A stretch of DNA of 64,000 nucleotides from Cronobacter dublinensis subsp. dublinensis LMG 23823 (GTDB taxonomy: Bacteria > Pseudomonadota > Gammaproteobacteria > Enterobacterales > Enterobacteriaceae): NCBI RefSeq assembly GCF_001277235.1, contig NZ_CP012266.1, positions 372,001 through 436,000 on the forward strand, read 5' to 3'. Shown here piece by piece: positions 39,713 through 49,398 of this stretch (its first letter is position 1; the number at the start of each line of letters is the position of its first letter). The position numbers and the translations under genes are program-made. Under the pieces are notes generated by a model that saw only the letters and a list, made by a program, of their open reading frames with translations, was not told where the DNA came from and ran no database searches.

Positions 39713-42700
39713 GTGAGGCGACTGCCGGGCATTTTGCTACTCACAGGCGCAACGCTGATTGTTATCGTCGCACTGATGGTGAGTGGACTGCGGCTCGTGC
39801 TGCCTCATCTCGACGCCTGGCGCCCGGCGCTGCTGGAAAAAATCTCAGCAGCCACCGGCGTGCCGGTACAGGCAAGCCGCGTCGAAGCCTCCTGGCAAAC
39901 CTTCGGACCGACCCTCGACGTGCGCGATATTCATGCGCAGCTCAACGACGGCGGTCACTTCTCGGTCAGGCGCGTTACCCTCGCGCTGGACGTCTGGCAG
40001 AGCCTTCTGCATGCGCGCTGGCAGTTTCGCGATCTCACCTTTTATCAGCTCCAGGTGCGGACTAACACGCCCATTAAGCAGAGCGAAGGCGGCAACCCGC
40101 TGGAAGGCAACCAACTGGGCGATCTCTTCTTCCGCCAGTTCGATCACTTCGATCTGCGCGACAGCACGCTCAGCTTTATTACGATCTCCGGCCAGCGCGC
40201 CGAACTCGCCGTGCCGCAGTTAACCTGGCTTAACGGGAAAAACCGTCACCGCGCCGAAGGTCAGGTGAGCCTCTCCAGCCTGACCGGCCAGCACGGCGTG
40301 ATGCAGGTGCGTATGGATCTGCGGGACGATAACGGCCTGCTGAACCGCGGCACGGTCTGGATGCAGGCCGACGATGTGGACGTTAAACCCTGGCTGGGCC
40401 AGTGGATGAAAGACAATGTCGACCTTACCAGTGCGCAGTTCAGCCTTGAAGCCTGGATGACGCTGCGCGACGGCGAAGTCGCAGGCGGCGACATCTGGCT
40501 GAAGCAGGGCGGTACCACATGGCGCGGCGACGCGCGCAGCCACCGGTTGTCCGTCGATAACCTTACCGCACATATCAGCCATGACGATAACGCCTGGCAG
40601 GTCGCTATCCCGCAAACGCGTATCACCGTCGATGACAAGCCCTGGCCTGCGGGCTCGCTGAAGCTGGCGTGGCTTGCCGACCAGCCGGTTGAGGGCGATA
40701 AAGTGCGGCGCAGCGGCGAACTGCGCGTGCGCGCCAGCAATCTGGAACTGAGCGGGCTCGAAGGGTTTCTGCCGCTGGCGACCCGGCTGGCGCCGTCGCT
40801 CGGCGACGTCTGGGGCAGCACGCGCCCGCAGGGGAAAATCGACGCGCTGGCGCTTGATATTCCGCTTGAGGCCACCGACAAAACTCGTTTCATGGCCAAA
40901 TGGCGCGATCTCTCCTGGCAGCAATGGAAACTCCTGCCGGGGGCCGAGCATTTCTCAGGCACGGTCGCGGGCAGCCTTGAGCGCGGGCGCGCGACGATAA
41001 CCATGAACGACGCCCGGATGCCCTATGAGAGCGTTTTCCGCGCGCCGCTGGAGATTACGCGCGGCGAGGCGACCTTCGACTGGCGCAGCAACGCTGACGG
41101 CTTCACGCTGGACGGTGAAAATCTGGATGTACGGGCCAATGCGCTATGGGCGCGGGGCGATTTCCGCTATGAGCAGCCGAAGCGCGGCGCGCCGTGGCTT
41201 GAGATTCTGGCCGGTATTCAGACGAGTGACGCGAAGCAGGCCTGGCGCTACTTCCCGGAAAACCTGATGGGCAAGGCGCTGGTGGACTACCTGAGCGGCG
41301 CCATTCAGGGCGGCCAGGTGGACAACGCCACGCTGGTCTACGTGGGCAATCCACAACACTTTCCGTATAAGCAAAACGACGGGCAGTTTGAGGTTTATGT
41401 GCCGCTGCGTAACGCCACCTACGCGTTCCAGCCGGACTGGCCCGCGCTGAAAGATTTCGCCATCGATCTCGATTTCCGCAACGACGGCCTGTGGATGGCG
41501 GCGCCGCAGGTGGGGCTTGGCGGCGTCACCGGGAAAAACCTGACGGCGGTGATCCCTGACTATTCACAGGAAAAGCTGTTTATCGATGCCGACATCGCCG
41601 GGCCGGGCAAGGCGGTCGGGCCGTACTTCAACGACACGCCGCTTGCGGATTCGCTGGGCGCGACGCTCGATGAACTCCAGCTCGACGGCGATGTGAATGC
41701 TCGCTTACATCTTGATATCCCGCTTGACGGCAGCATGACCACCGCTGAGGGCGACGTGTGGCTGCGCAACAACGCGCTCTACGTTAAGCCGCTGAACAGT
41801 ACGCTGCATAACCTGAACGGCAAATTCAGCTTTGTGAACGGCAACCTTAAGAGCGAACCGTTACAGGCCACCTGGTTTAATCAGCCGCTCAATATCGATT
41901 TTTCTACCCGCGAAGAAGAAAAAGCCTATCAGGTTGAAGTGAATATGAACGGCGACTGGCAGCCCACCCGCACTGGGCTGCTGCCGAAGCCGGTTAACGA
42001 TGCGCTCAGTGGTTCGGTTCCCTGGAGCGGTAAAGTGGCGATTTCGCTGCCGTATCACGCTGGCGTCAATTATCAGGTCGATATCGCAGGCGATCTGAAG
42101 AATGTAAGCAGTCACTTACCTGAACCGGTGGACAAAGCCGCGGGCAAAGCGCTGCCGTTCAACGTGCGCGCGAAAGGCGACCTGAAAAGCTTCGATATCA
42201 CCGGCAACGCGGGCTCTGCAAACCATTTCAACAGCCGCTGGCTGCTGGGCCGCAAGCTGACGCTCGACCGCGCTATCTGGGCGACGGACAGCCGTACCAC
42301 GCCGCCGCTGCCGGAAAACCGCGGGGTCGAGCTGAACCTGCCCGCGATGGACGGCGCGCAGTGGCTGGCGCTCTTTAACCAGGGCGCGGCGCAGAAGGTC
42401 AGCAGCACGACGCTGTTCCCGGAAGAGGTGACGCTGCGCACTCCTGCGCTTACCTTCGGCGGGCAGCGCTGGAATAATTTAAGCGTGATGGCCAAACCAC
42501 AGGCTGGCGGCACGGAAGTCTCCGCGCAGGGCCGTGAAATCAACGGGCGACTTGTGATGCGCGACGGCGCGCCGTGGCAGGCGACGATCGATTACCTCTA
42601 TTACAACCCGGCACGTGAAAACGAGGCGGCCTCCGTGTTTACCGGTAAAACCGGGCAGCAAGCGCAGGCGGTCGATTTCAGCGGCTGGCCGAACCTGGCG

Positions 42701-43513
42701 CTGCGCTGCGCCGAATGCTGGCTGTGGGGCCAGAAATATGGGCGCATCAACGGCGATTTCACGATTAACGGCGATACGCTGACGCTTGCGAACGGGCTGC
42801 TGGATACCGGTTTCGCGCGGCTGACGATGCAGGGTGAATGGGTGAACCGCGCCGACGCGATGCGCACGTCGCTCAAAGGCGTGCTGAAGGGCAAACAGCT
42901 TGACGCCGCGACCAATTTCTTTGGCGTGAAAACCCCGCTGCAAGGCTCGTCGTTTAATGTCGACTACGATCTCCACTGGCGCGACGCGCCGTGGAAACCG
43001 GACGACGCCTCGCTCAACGGCGTGCTGCATACGCGGCTCGGCAAAGGGCAAATCGCCGACCTCGGCACCGGCCACGCCGGACAGCTCCTGCGCCTGCTAA
43101 GCTTTGACGCGCTGCTGCGCAAGCTGCGCTTTGACTTCAGCGACACCTTCGGCGAAGGTTTTTATTACGATTCGATTCGCAGTACCGCGTGGATCAAAGA
43201 TGGCGTGCTGCATACCGACGATACGCTGGTGGATGGACTGGAAGCGGATATCGCCATGAAAGGCTCCGTTAACCTGCCCGCGCGCACGCTGGATATGGAA
43301 GCGGTCGTCGCGCCGGAGATTTCAGCGACGGTCGGTGTGGCGGCGGCGTTCGCCGTCAACCCTATCGTTGGCGCGGCGGTGTTCGCGGCCAGTAAAGTGC
43401 TCGGCCCGCTGTGGAATAAAATCTCGGTGCTGCGCTATCACATCACCGGGCCTGTCGATAAGCCGCAAATCAATGAGGTGATGCGCCAGCCGCGCGCGGA
43501 AGTGGCGCAATGA
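39713..43513 (+). CDS. yhdP: AsmA-like phospholipid transport protein YhdP
   Basis: YhdP is a very long periplasm-spanning beta-groove protein of the AsmA group, proposed with TamB and YdbH to move phospholipids from inner to outer membrane. I chose the GTG at 39713, preceded by AAGGAG at the right distance, giving 1266 residues as in E. coli. A GTG at 39671 would add 14 residues but has a weak ribosome site. One N-terminal transmembrane helix (about 5-27) anchors it. The C-terminus has the hydrophobic segment VGVAAAFAVNPIVGAAVFAA. Confidence 0.95.
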   Translation: MRRLPGILLLTGATLIVIVALMVSGLRLVLPHLDAWRPALLEKISAATGVPVQASRVEASWQTFGPTLDVRDIHAQLNDGGHFSVRRVTLALDVWQSLLHARWQFRDLTFYQLQVRTNTPIKQSEGGNPLEGNQLGDLFFRQFDHFDLRDSTLSFITISGQRAELAVPQLTWLNGKNRHRAEGQVSLSSLTGQHGVMQVRMDLRDDNGLLNRGTVWMQADDVDVKPWLGQWMKDNVDLTSAQFSLEAWMTLRDGEVAGGDIWLKQGGTTWRGDARSHRLSVDNLTAHISHDDNAWQVAIPQTRITVDDKPWPAGSLKLAWLADQPVEGDKVRRSGELRVRASNLELSGLEGFLPLATRLAPSLGDVWGSTRPQGKIDALALDIPLEATDKTRFMAKWRDLSWQQWKLLPGAEHFSGTVAGSLERGRATITMNDARMPYESVFRAPLEITRGEATFDWRSNADGFTLDGENLDVRANALWARGDFRYEQPKRGAPWLEILAGIQTSDAKQAWRYFPENLMGKALVDYLSGAIQGGQVDNATLVYVGNPQHFPYKQNDGQFEVYVPLRNATYAFQPDWPALKDFAIDLDFRNDGLWMAAPQVGLGGVTGKNLTAVIPDYSQEKLFIDADIAGPGKAVGPYFNDTPLADSLGATLDELQLDGDVNARLHLDIPLDGSMTTAEGDVWLRNNALYVKPLNSTLHNLNGKFSFVNGNLKSEPLQATWFNQPLNIDFSTREEEKAYQVEVNMNGDWQPTRTGLLPKPVNDALSGSVPWSGKVAISLPYHAGVNYQVDIAGDLKNVSSHLPEPVDKAAGKALPFNVRAKGDLKSFDITGNAGSANHFNSRWLLGRKLTLDRAIWATDSRTTPPLPENRGVELNLPAMDGAQWLALFNQGAAQKVSSTTLFPEEVTLRTPALTFGGQRWNNLSVMAKPQAGGTEVSAQGREINGRLVMRDGAPWQATIDYLYYNPARENEAASVFTGKTGQQAQAVDFSGWPNLALRCAECWLWGQKYGRINGDFTINGDTLTLANGLLDTGFARLTMQGEWVNRADAMRTSLKGVLKGKQLDAATNFFGVKTPLQGSSFNVDYDLHWRDAPWKPDDASLNGVLHTRLGKGQIADLGTGHAGQLLRLLSFDALLRKLRFDFSDTFGEGFYYDSIRSTAWIKDGVLHTDDTLVDGLEADIAMKGSVNLPARTLDMEAVVAPEISATVGVAAAFAVNPIVGAAVFAASKVLGPLWNKISVLRYHITGPVDKPQINEVMRQPRAEVAQ

Positions 43514-43598
43514 TTTGACGCCGCGGCTGAATTACCGCAAGCTCGCCTGATAACCTTTTTCATTGCCCGTGCGGGCAGGACCATGAGAGTAGCAAACA

Positions 43599-45044
43599 AT
43601 GAGTCTGAACCTGGTAAGTGAGCAGCTACTGTCTGCAAATGGCCTGAGCCATCAGGATCTCTTCTCCATCCTGGGCCAGCTTTATGAGCGTCGCCTGGAT
43701 TACGGCGATCTCTATTTTCAGTCCAGTTATCACGAATCCTGGGTTTTAGAAGACCGCATCATTAAAGACGGCTCTTACAATATCGACCAGGGCGTGGGCG
43801 TGCGCGCCGTCAGCGGCGAGAAGACCGGCTTCGCCTATGCCGACCAGATTAGCCTTGAATCGCTGACGCAGAGCGCGCAGGCCGCGCGCAGCATCGTGCG
43901 CGAGCAGGGCGAAGGGCGCATCAAGACCCTGAGCGCCGTGGAGTATTCCCCGCTCTACACTACGCTCGATCCGCTGCAGAGCCTGAGCCGTGAAGAGAAG
44001 CTCGATATTTTACGCCGTGTCGATAACGCCGCGCGCGCGGCAGACAAGCGCGTGCAGGAAGTTAGCGCGAGCCTGACCGGCGTCTATGAACTGATTCTGG
44101 TTGCTGCGACCGACGGCACGCTGGCGGCGGATGTGCGTCCGCTGGTGCGTCTCTCGGTTAGCGTGCAGGTGGAAGACGACGGCAAGCGCGAGCGCGGCTC
44201 CAGCGGCGGCGGCGGACGTTTTGGCTACGAGTGGTTTATGGAAGATACCGACGGCGAAGTACGTGCCGAGGCCTGGGCGCGTGAAGCCGTGCGTATGGCG
44301 CTGGTCAATCTGAGCGCCGTCGCGGCGCCCGCCGGTACGCTGCCGGTGGTGCTGGGCGCGGGCTGGCCTGGCGTGTTGCTGCACGAAGCGGTCGGTCACG
44401 GTCTCGAAGGCGATTTCAACCGTCGCGGCACGTCGGTATTCAGTGGTCAGATGGGCCAGTTGGTCGCTTCTGAACTCTGCACCGTTGTCGACGACGGCAC
44501 GCTTGCCAACCGTCGCGGCTCGCTGGCGATTGATGACGAAGGCGTTCCGGGGCAGTACAACGTGCTTATCGAGAACGGCATCCTGAAAGGCTACATGCAG
44601 GATAAGCTTAACGCGCGCCTGATGGGCGTTGCGCCGACCGGTAATGGTCGCCGTGAATCTTACGCGCACCTGCCGATGCCGCGTATGACCAACACCTATA
44701 TGCTGGCCGGGAAATCGACGCCGCAGGAGATTATCGAGTCTGTAGAGTACGGTATCTTCGCCCCGAATTTTGGCGGCGGCCAGGTGGATATTACTTCCGG
44801 TAAGTTCGTCTTCTCGACCTCTGAAGCCTACCTGATTGAAAAAGGGAAAGTAACGAAGCCGGTGAAGGGCGCGACGCTTATCGGCTCCGGTATCGAGGCG
44901 ATGCAGCAGATTTCGATGGTGGGCAACGATGTGAAGCTCGATAACGGCGTCGGCGTCTGCGGCAAAGAGGGTCAGAGCCTGCCGGTGGGCGTCGGTCAGC
45001 CGACGCTGAAAGTGGATAACCTCACGGTCGGCGGTACCGCGTAA
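43599..45044 (+). CDS. tldD: Metalloprotease subunit TldD
   Basis: TldD pairs with PmbA (TldE) as a zinc protease that processes modified peptides such as microcin B17 and CcdA. The 481 residues include the zinc-binding HEAVGHGLEGDFN (an HExxxH site, about 262-267) and the conserved C-terminal region. The partner gene is not in this window, as is usual. It follows yhdP by 85 bases and converges on aaeR. Confidence 0.96.
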   Translation: MSLNLVSEQLLSANGLSHQDLFSILGQLYERRLDYGDLYFQSSYHESWVLEDRIIKDGSYNIDQGVGVRAVSGEKTGFAYADQISLESLTQSAQAARSIVREQGEGRIKTLSAVEYSPLYTTLDPLQSLSREEKLDILRRVDNAARAADKRVQEVSASLTGVYELILVAATDGTLAADVRPLVRLSVSVQVEDDGKRERGSSGGGGRFGYEWFMEDTDGEVRAEAWAREAVRMALVNLSAVAAPAGTLPVVLGAGWPGVLLHEAVGHGLEGDFNRRGTSVFSGQMGQLVASELCTVVDDGTLANRRGSLAIDDEGVPGQYNVLIENGILKGYMQDKLNARLMGVAPTGNGRRESYAHLPMPRMTNTYMLAGKSTPQEIIESVEYGIFAPNFGGGQVDITSGKFVFSTSEAYLIEKGKVTKPVKGATLIGSGIEAMQQISMVGNDVKLDNGVGVCGKEGQSLPVGVGQPTLKVDNLTVGGTA

Positions 45045-45053
45045 GCCTTCTGT

Positions 45054-45075
45054 TCGCCCCTCCACTGCGAGGGGC
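45054..45075. terminator. Hairpin between convergent tldD and aaeR
   Basis: CGCCCCTC-CACTGC-GAGGGGCG forms an 8-bp stem in the 35-base gap between the two stop codons. There is no clear T run on either side, so it may be a weak or Rho-assisted terminator. Confidence 0.55.
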
Positions 45076-45079
45076 GAGA

Positions 45080-46024
45080 TTACGCGCGGCTCTCTTTTCC
45101 CTTTCCGTTTCTCCCCCGCATCTCCTGATAGACCTGCGCCACCTTCACGAAATAATCGTTCAGCGCGTTAATGCAGACCTGCACCTTGAGCGGCAGCTTG
45201 TCCTTTTCGGTGTAAAGCGCGTAGACCGGCCGCGGATCGGACTGGTAGCGTGGAAAGAGGATCTCCAGCTCGCCGCTATTGATCTCATCGATCACCCACA
45301 TTAGCGGTACATACGCGATACCTGCGCCTGCTTTTAACCAGCGGGAGAGCGTCATCGGATCGTTGGTGACAAAGCGGCCCTGCGGCAGCAGGCGGGTCGA
45401 GATGCCTTCCGGGGCGATAAGCTCGAATTCGTTGTCAGGACGCACGCTATATTCAAGCCATGAATGGTTGGCAAGGTCGGCAGGTTTTTCCGGCGTACCC
45501 GCCTGGGCGAGATAGCTCTTCGCCGCGCAGACCACCATCGGCATGGAACCCAGGCGTTTCGAGAACAGGCTGGAGTCCTGGAGTGCGCCCACGCGGATAA
45601 CGACATCCAGCCCGTCGGCAATCAGATCCGGCGCGGGAATACCGGTGACCAGATTGACCGACAGCCCCGGATAGTCGCGTAGCATGCCTGCCGTCAGGCT
45701 GGCCAGCACATTTTGCGCCATGGTTGAAGAACAGCCGATGCGCAGCGTGCCAATAGGACTATTGTTGAACGCGTATAACTGTTCGTGGACTTCCTGCACC
45801 TCATGCAACATGCGTCGGCAGCCCTGATAGTAGATCCGGCCCGCTTCGGTTAAGCCAATACTGCGGGTGCTGCGGTTTAACAGTTTGACCTGTAACTCGT
45901 CTTCCAGTTTCGAGACGGTCTGGCTGATAGAGGAGACGCTCATCTCAAGCTGCCTTGCGGCGCTGGTAAACGAGCCCAGCTCCACCACTTTGGCGAACAC
46001 CGACATTCTTTTTAGTCGTTCCAT
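45080..46024 (-). CDS. aaeR: LysR-family activator AaeR
   Basis: AaeR activates the divergent aaeXAB pump genes in response to aromatic carboxylic acids. The 314 residues show the N-terminal winged helix-turn-helix (SFTSAARQLEMSVSSISQTV, about 17-36) and a LysR effector domain. It is divergent from aaeX with a 175-base gap, which is A/T-rich and should contain the T-N11-A operator. Confidence 0.93.
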   Translation of the reverse strand: MERLKRMSVFAKVVELGSFTSAARQLEMSVSSISQTVSKLEDELQVKLLNRSTRSIGLTEAGRIYYQGCRRMLHEVQEVHEQLYAFNNSPIGTLRIGCSSTMAQNVLASLTAGMLRDYPGLSVNLVTGIPAPDLIADGLDVVIRVGALQDSSLFSKRLGSMPMVVCAAKSYLAQAGTPEKPADLANHSWLEYSVRPDNEFELIAPEGISTRLLPQGRFVTNDPMTLSRWLKAGAGIAYVPLMWVIDEINSGELEILFPRYQSDPRPVYALYTEKDKLPLKVQVCINALNDYFVKVAQVYQEMRGRNGKGKESRA

Positions 46025-46199
46025 TATTCACTCTGGCTTAAAAGTGATTTAGATCACATATCATAGATAACTTACTATCAGTTACGCTAATATATTATTT
46101 CCAATATAACTACCGCCGCACTCTCGCCCGGCCATTCCTGGTCACTCGTTGCGGAATATAGTTTATAAATCAATCGCCTGCACGCAAATCAAGGTCAAC

Positions 46200-46403
46200 A
46201 TGAGTCTTTTTCCGGTCATTGTGATATTCGGTCTGTCCTTTCCGCCGATCTTTTTTGAGCTTCTGCTGTCGCTGGCGATTTTCTGGCTGGTGCGCCGTGC
46301 GCTGATCCCGACCGGGATCTACGATTTTGTCTGGCATCCGGCGTTATTCAATACGGCGCTCTATTGCTGTCTGTTCTATCTGCTGTCGCGCTTGTTTGTC
46401 TGA
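46200..46403 (+). CDS. aaeX: Small membrane protein AaeX
   Basis: This 67-residue protein has two hydrophobic helices (about 5-30 and 42-65). The ATG at 46200 begins MSLFPVIVIFGLSFPPIFFE, matching E. coli AaeX. It is first in aaeXAB and conserved beside the pump, but its role is unknown. Confidence 0.93.
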   Translation: MSLFPVIVIFGLSFPPIFFELLLSLAIFWLVRRALIPTGIYDFVWHPALFNTALYCCLFYLLSRLFV

Positions 46404-46410
46404 GGTTGAT

Positions 46411-47343
46411 GTGAAAGTACTAACAACAAAAATAACCCGCACAGCCATCACCGTGGTGCTGGTCGTGCTCGCCTTCATCGCCATTTTCCGCGCCTGGAGT
46501 TTTTATACCGAGTCGCCCTGGACGCGCGATGCGCGCTTTAGCGCCGACGTGGTCGCCATTGCGCCCGACGTCGCCGGGCTTATCACGTCGGTCGACGTGC
46601 ATGACAACCAACTGGTGAAGAAAGATCAGGTGCTCTTCACTATAGACCAACCGCGCTACCAGAAGTCGCTGGAAGAAGCGGAAGCCGATGTCGCCTATTA
46701 TCAGGCGCTGGTGAATGAAAAACGTCGCGAGGCGGGTCGTCGTAACCAACTGGGCATCCAGGCGATGTCGCGTGAAGAGATTGACCAGGCCAATAACGTC
46801 CTGCAAACCGTACTGCATCAGCTGGCGAAAGCCGAGGCGACGCGCGACCTGGCGAAACTCGACCTCCAGCGCACCGTGATCCGCGCGCCTGCGGATGGCT
46901 GGGTCACTAACCTTAACGTCTATACCGGCGAATTTATCACGCGCGGCTCCACCGCCGTGGCGCTGGTCAAACAGAACAGTTTCTACGTTCAGGCGTATAT
47001 GGAAGAGACCAAGCTTGAAGGCGTGCGTCCGGGGTTCCGCGTGGAGATAACGCCGCTTGGCAGCAATAACGTGCTGCACGGCACCGTCGACAGCGTGTCG
47101 GCGGGCGTCACCAACGCCAGCAGCACCCGCGATGATAAAGGCATGGCGACGGTCGATTCCAACCTCGAGTGGGTGCGTCTGGCCCAGCGCGTGCCGGTGC
47201 GCATTCGCCTCGATAAACAGCCCGGTAATCTTTACCCTTCCGGCACCACGGCGACCGTGGTCGTGACCGGCGAGCGCGACCGCGACCGCAGCCACGAATC
47301 GGCCTTTAACAAGCTGATGCACCGCCTGCGCGAATTCGGTTAA
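46411..47343 (+). CDS. aaeA: Aromatic carboxylic acid efflux adaptor AaeA
   Basis: AaeA is the membrane-fusion subunit of the p-hydroxybenzoate efflux system, a metabolic relief valve in E. coli. I chose the GTG at 46411, 7 bases after aaeX with GAGG before it, giving 310 residues as in E. coli. The longer frame from 46327 lies inside aaeX. It has one N-terminal helix (about 12-30), two lipoyl halves around a coiled coil (about 90-150) and the conserved TVIRAPADGWVTNLNVYTGE. Confidence 0.95.
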   Translation: MKVLTTKITRTAITVVLVVLAFIAIFRAWSFYTESPWTRDARFSADVVAIAPDVAGLITSVDVHDNQLVKKDQVLFTIDQPRYQKSLEEAEADVAYYQALVNEKRREAGRRNQLGIQAMSREEIDQANNVLQTVLHQLAKAEATRDLAKLDLQRTVIRAPADGWVTNLNVYTGEFITRGSTAVALVKQNSFYVQAYMEETKLEGVRPGFRVEITPLGSNNVLHGTVDSVSAGVTNASSTRDDKGMATVDSNLEWVRLAQRVPVRIRLDKQPGNLYPSGTTATVVVTGERDRDRSHESAFNKLMHRLREFG

Positions 47344-47348
47344 CCGCT

Positions 47349-49316
47349 ATGGGCTTCCTGTCTATCGATCCCCGGCATCTGCGCTTTGCCATAAAACTCG
47401 CCACCGCGATTGTGCTGGCGCTGTTTGTCGGGTTTCACTTTCAGCTGGAAACGCCGCGCTGGGCGGTGCTGACCGCCGCTATCGTGGCGGCGGGCCCGGC
47501 ATTCGCGGCGGGCGGCGAGCCCTGGTCCGGCGCTATCCGCTATCGCGGCATGCTACGCATCATCGGCACGTTTATCGGCTGTCTCGCCGCGCTGGTGATT
47601 ATCATCGGCACGATCCGCGCGCCGGTCGTGATGCTGACGGTTTGCTGCGTCTGGGCAGGTTTCTGCACCTGGGTCTCTTCGCTGGTGAAAGTGGAAAACT
47701 CCTACGCCTGGGGGCTTGCGGGTTACACGGCGCTGATTATTGTCATCACCATTCAGACCGAGCCGCTGCTAGCGCCGCAGTTCGCGCTGGAGCGCTGTAG
47801 TGAAATCGTGCTTGGGATCTTCTGCGCGATTATCGCCGACCTGTTATTTTCGCCGCGCTCGATTAAAAAAGAGATTGACCGCGAACTCGACGCGCTGCTG
47901 GTAGAGCAGTTCCGCCTGATGCAGCTCTGCATGGCGCACGGCGACAGCGAAGAGGTCGATAAAGCCTGGGGCGCGCTGGTGCGGCGCACCGCGGCGCTCG
48001 ACGGCATGCGCGTGAACCTCAATATGGAGTCGTCGCGCTGGGGACGGGCGAACCGGCGGCTGAAAGCGCTGAACACGCTCTCGCTGACGTTAATCACCCA
48101 GGCCTGCGAAACCTATCTCATCCAGAATACCCGGCCAGAGTCGATAGCGCCTGAATACCGCGAACTGTTCGTCGAGCCGGTGGACAACGCCGCCGATGTG
48201 CACCGCCGCCTGAAATTCATCCGTCGCGTACTCTCCTGGACCGGCGAGCACGATACCCCGGTGACGATTTACACCTGGGTCGGCGCCGCCACGCGTTATT
48301 TGCTGCTCAAACGCGGCGTTATCACCAACGCGAAAATCAGCGCGGTGGAAGAAGACGTGCTGACCGACGAAGTGGTTATCAAGCCCGCCTCGGCGGAGCG
48401 CCACCACGCCATGATTAACTTCTGGCGCACCACGGTCTCCTGCCTGCTGGGCACGCTGTTCTGGCTCTGGACCGGCTGGACCTCCGGCAGCGGGGCGATG
48501 ATCATGATTGCCGTCGTGACGGCGCTCGCGATGCGTCTGCCAAACCCCCGCATGGTATCACTCGATTTCCTCTACGGCATGCTGACGGCGCTGCCGCTCG
48601 GGGCGTTCTATTTCCTGGTCGTGCTGCCCTCGACGCAGCAAAGTATGCTGTTGCTGTGCATCAGCCTGGCGCTGCTCGGCTTTTTTATCGGCATCGAAGT
48701 GCAGAAACGGCGGCTCGGCTCGATGGGCGCGCTGGCGGGCACCATCAATATTCTGGTGCTGGATAACCCGATGACGTTTCATTTCAGCCAGTTTCTCGAC
48801 AGCGCGCTGGGGCAACTGGTGGGCTGCGTGCTGGCGACGATGGTCATTCTCGTTATCCGCGATAACTCCCAGGCGCAGACCGGGCGTATGCTGCTGAATC
48901 AGTTTGTCTCGGCGGCGGTGTCGTCGCTCACCACCAACAAGGCGCGGCGCAAAGAGAACCATCTGCCCGCGCTCTATCAGCAGCTCTTTATGCTGCTGAG
49001 TAAATTCCCCGGTGACGTGGCGAAGTTTCGCCTGGCGCTGAACCTGATTATCGCGCATCAGCGCCTGCGCGATGCGCCGGTGCCGGTCAATGACGATCTC
49101 TCCGCGTTTCACCGTCAGCTCCGGCGCACGGCGGATCGCCTGATTTCCGCCTCAAGCGATGAAAAACGGCGCGCCACGTTCCGACAGCTGCTGGATGAAC
49201 TGGCGGTTTATCAGGAGAAGCTGCATGTCTGGGCGGCGCCGCAGTCGGTTATCGATTCCGTGAAGCGCCTTACCGATATGCTGCAGAAATATCAGCACGC
49301 GCTGACCAACAGCTAG
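47349..49316 (+). CDS. aaeB: Aromatic carboxylic acid efflux pump AaeB
   Basis: AaeB is the inner-membrane pump subunit (aromatic acid exporter family, PF04632). The 655 residues contain two clusters of about five to six membrane helices (about 10-165 and 355-515), each followed by a cytoplasmic helical domain. Length and order match E. coli. It starts 5 bases after aaeA and ends before a strong terminator. Confidence 0.96.
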   Translation: MGFLSIDPRHLRFAIKLATAIVLALFVGFHFQLETPRWAVLTAAIVAAGPAFAAGGEPWSGAIRYRGMLRIIGTFIGCLAALVIIIGTIRAPVVMLTVCCVWAGFCTWVSSLVKVENSYAWGLAGYTALIIVITIQTEPLLAPQFALERCSEIVLGIFCAIIADLLFSPRSIKKEIDRELDALLVEQFRLMQLCMAHGDSEEVDKAWGALVRRTAALDGMRVNLNMESSRWGRANRRLKALNTLSLTLITQACETYLIQNTRPESIAPEYRELFVEPVDNAADVHRRLKFIRRVLSWTGEHDTPVTIYTWVGAATRYLLLKRGVITNAKISAVEEDVLTDEVVIKPASAERHHAMINFWRTTVSCLLGTLFWLWTGWTSGSGAMIMIAVVTALAMRLPNPRMVSLDFLYGMLTALPLGAFYFLVVLPSTQQSMLLLCISLALLGFFIGIEVQKRRLGSMGALAGTINILVLDNPMTFHFSQFLDSALGQLVGCVLATMVILVIRDNSQAQTGRMLLNQFVSAAVSSLTTNKARRKENHLPALYQQLFMLLSKFPGDVAKFRLALNLIIAHQRLRDAPVPVNDDLSAFHRQLRRTADRLISASSDEKRRATFRQLLDELAVYQEKLHVWAAPQSVIDSVKRLTDMLQKYQHALTNS

Positions 49317-49320
49317 CCTC

Positions 49321-49351
49321 AAACCGACGCCCAAAGCGTCGGTTTTTTTAT
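49321..49351 (+). terminator. Terminator of aaeXAB
   Basis: AAACCGACGC-CCAAA-GCGTCGGTTTTTTT, immediately after the aaeB stop, is a strong intrinsic terminator. It isolates the following dehydrogenase gene. Confidence 0.93.
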
Positions 49352-49398
49352 GTCTATACTTACCTCCATCCACGGAATTTCACGTGCAGGAGGGGACA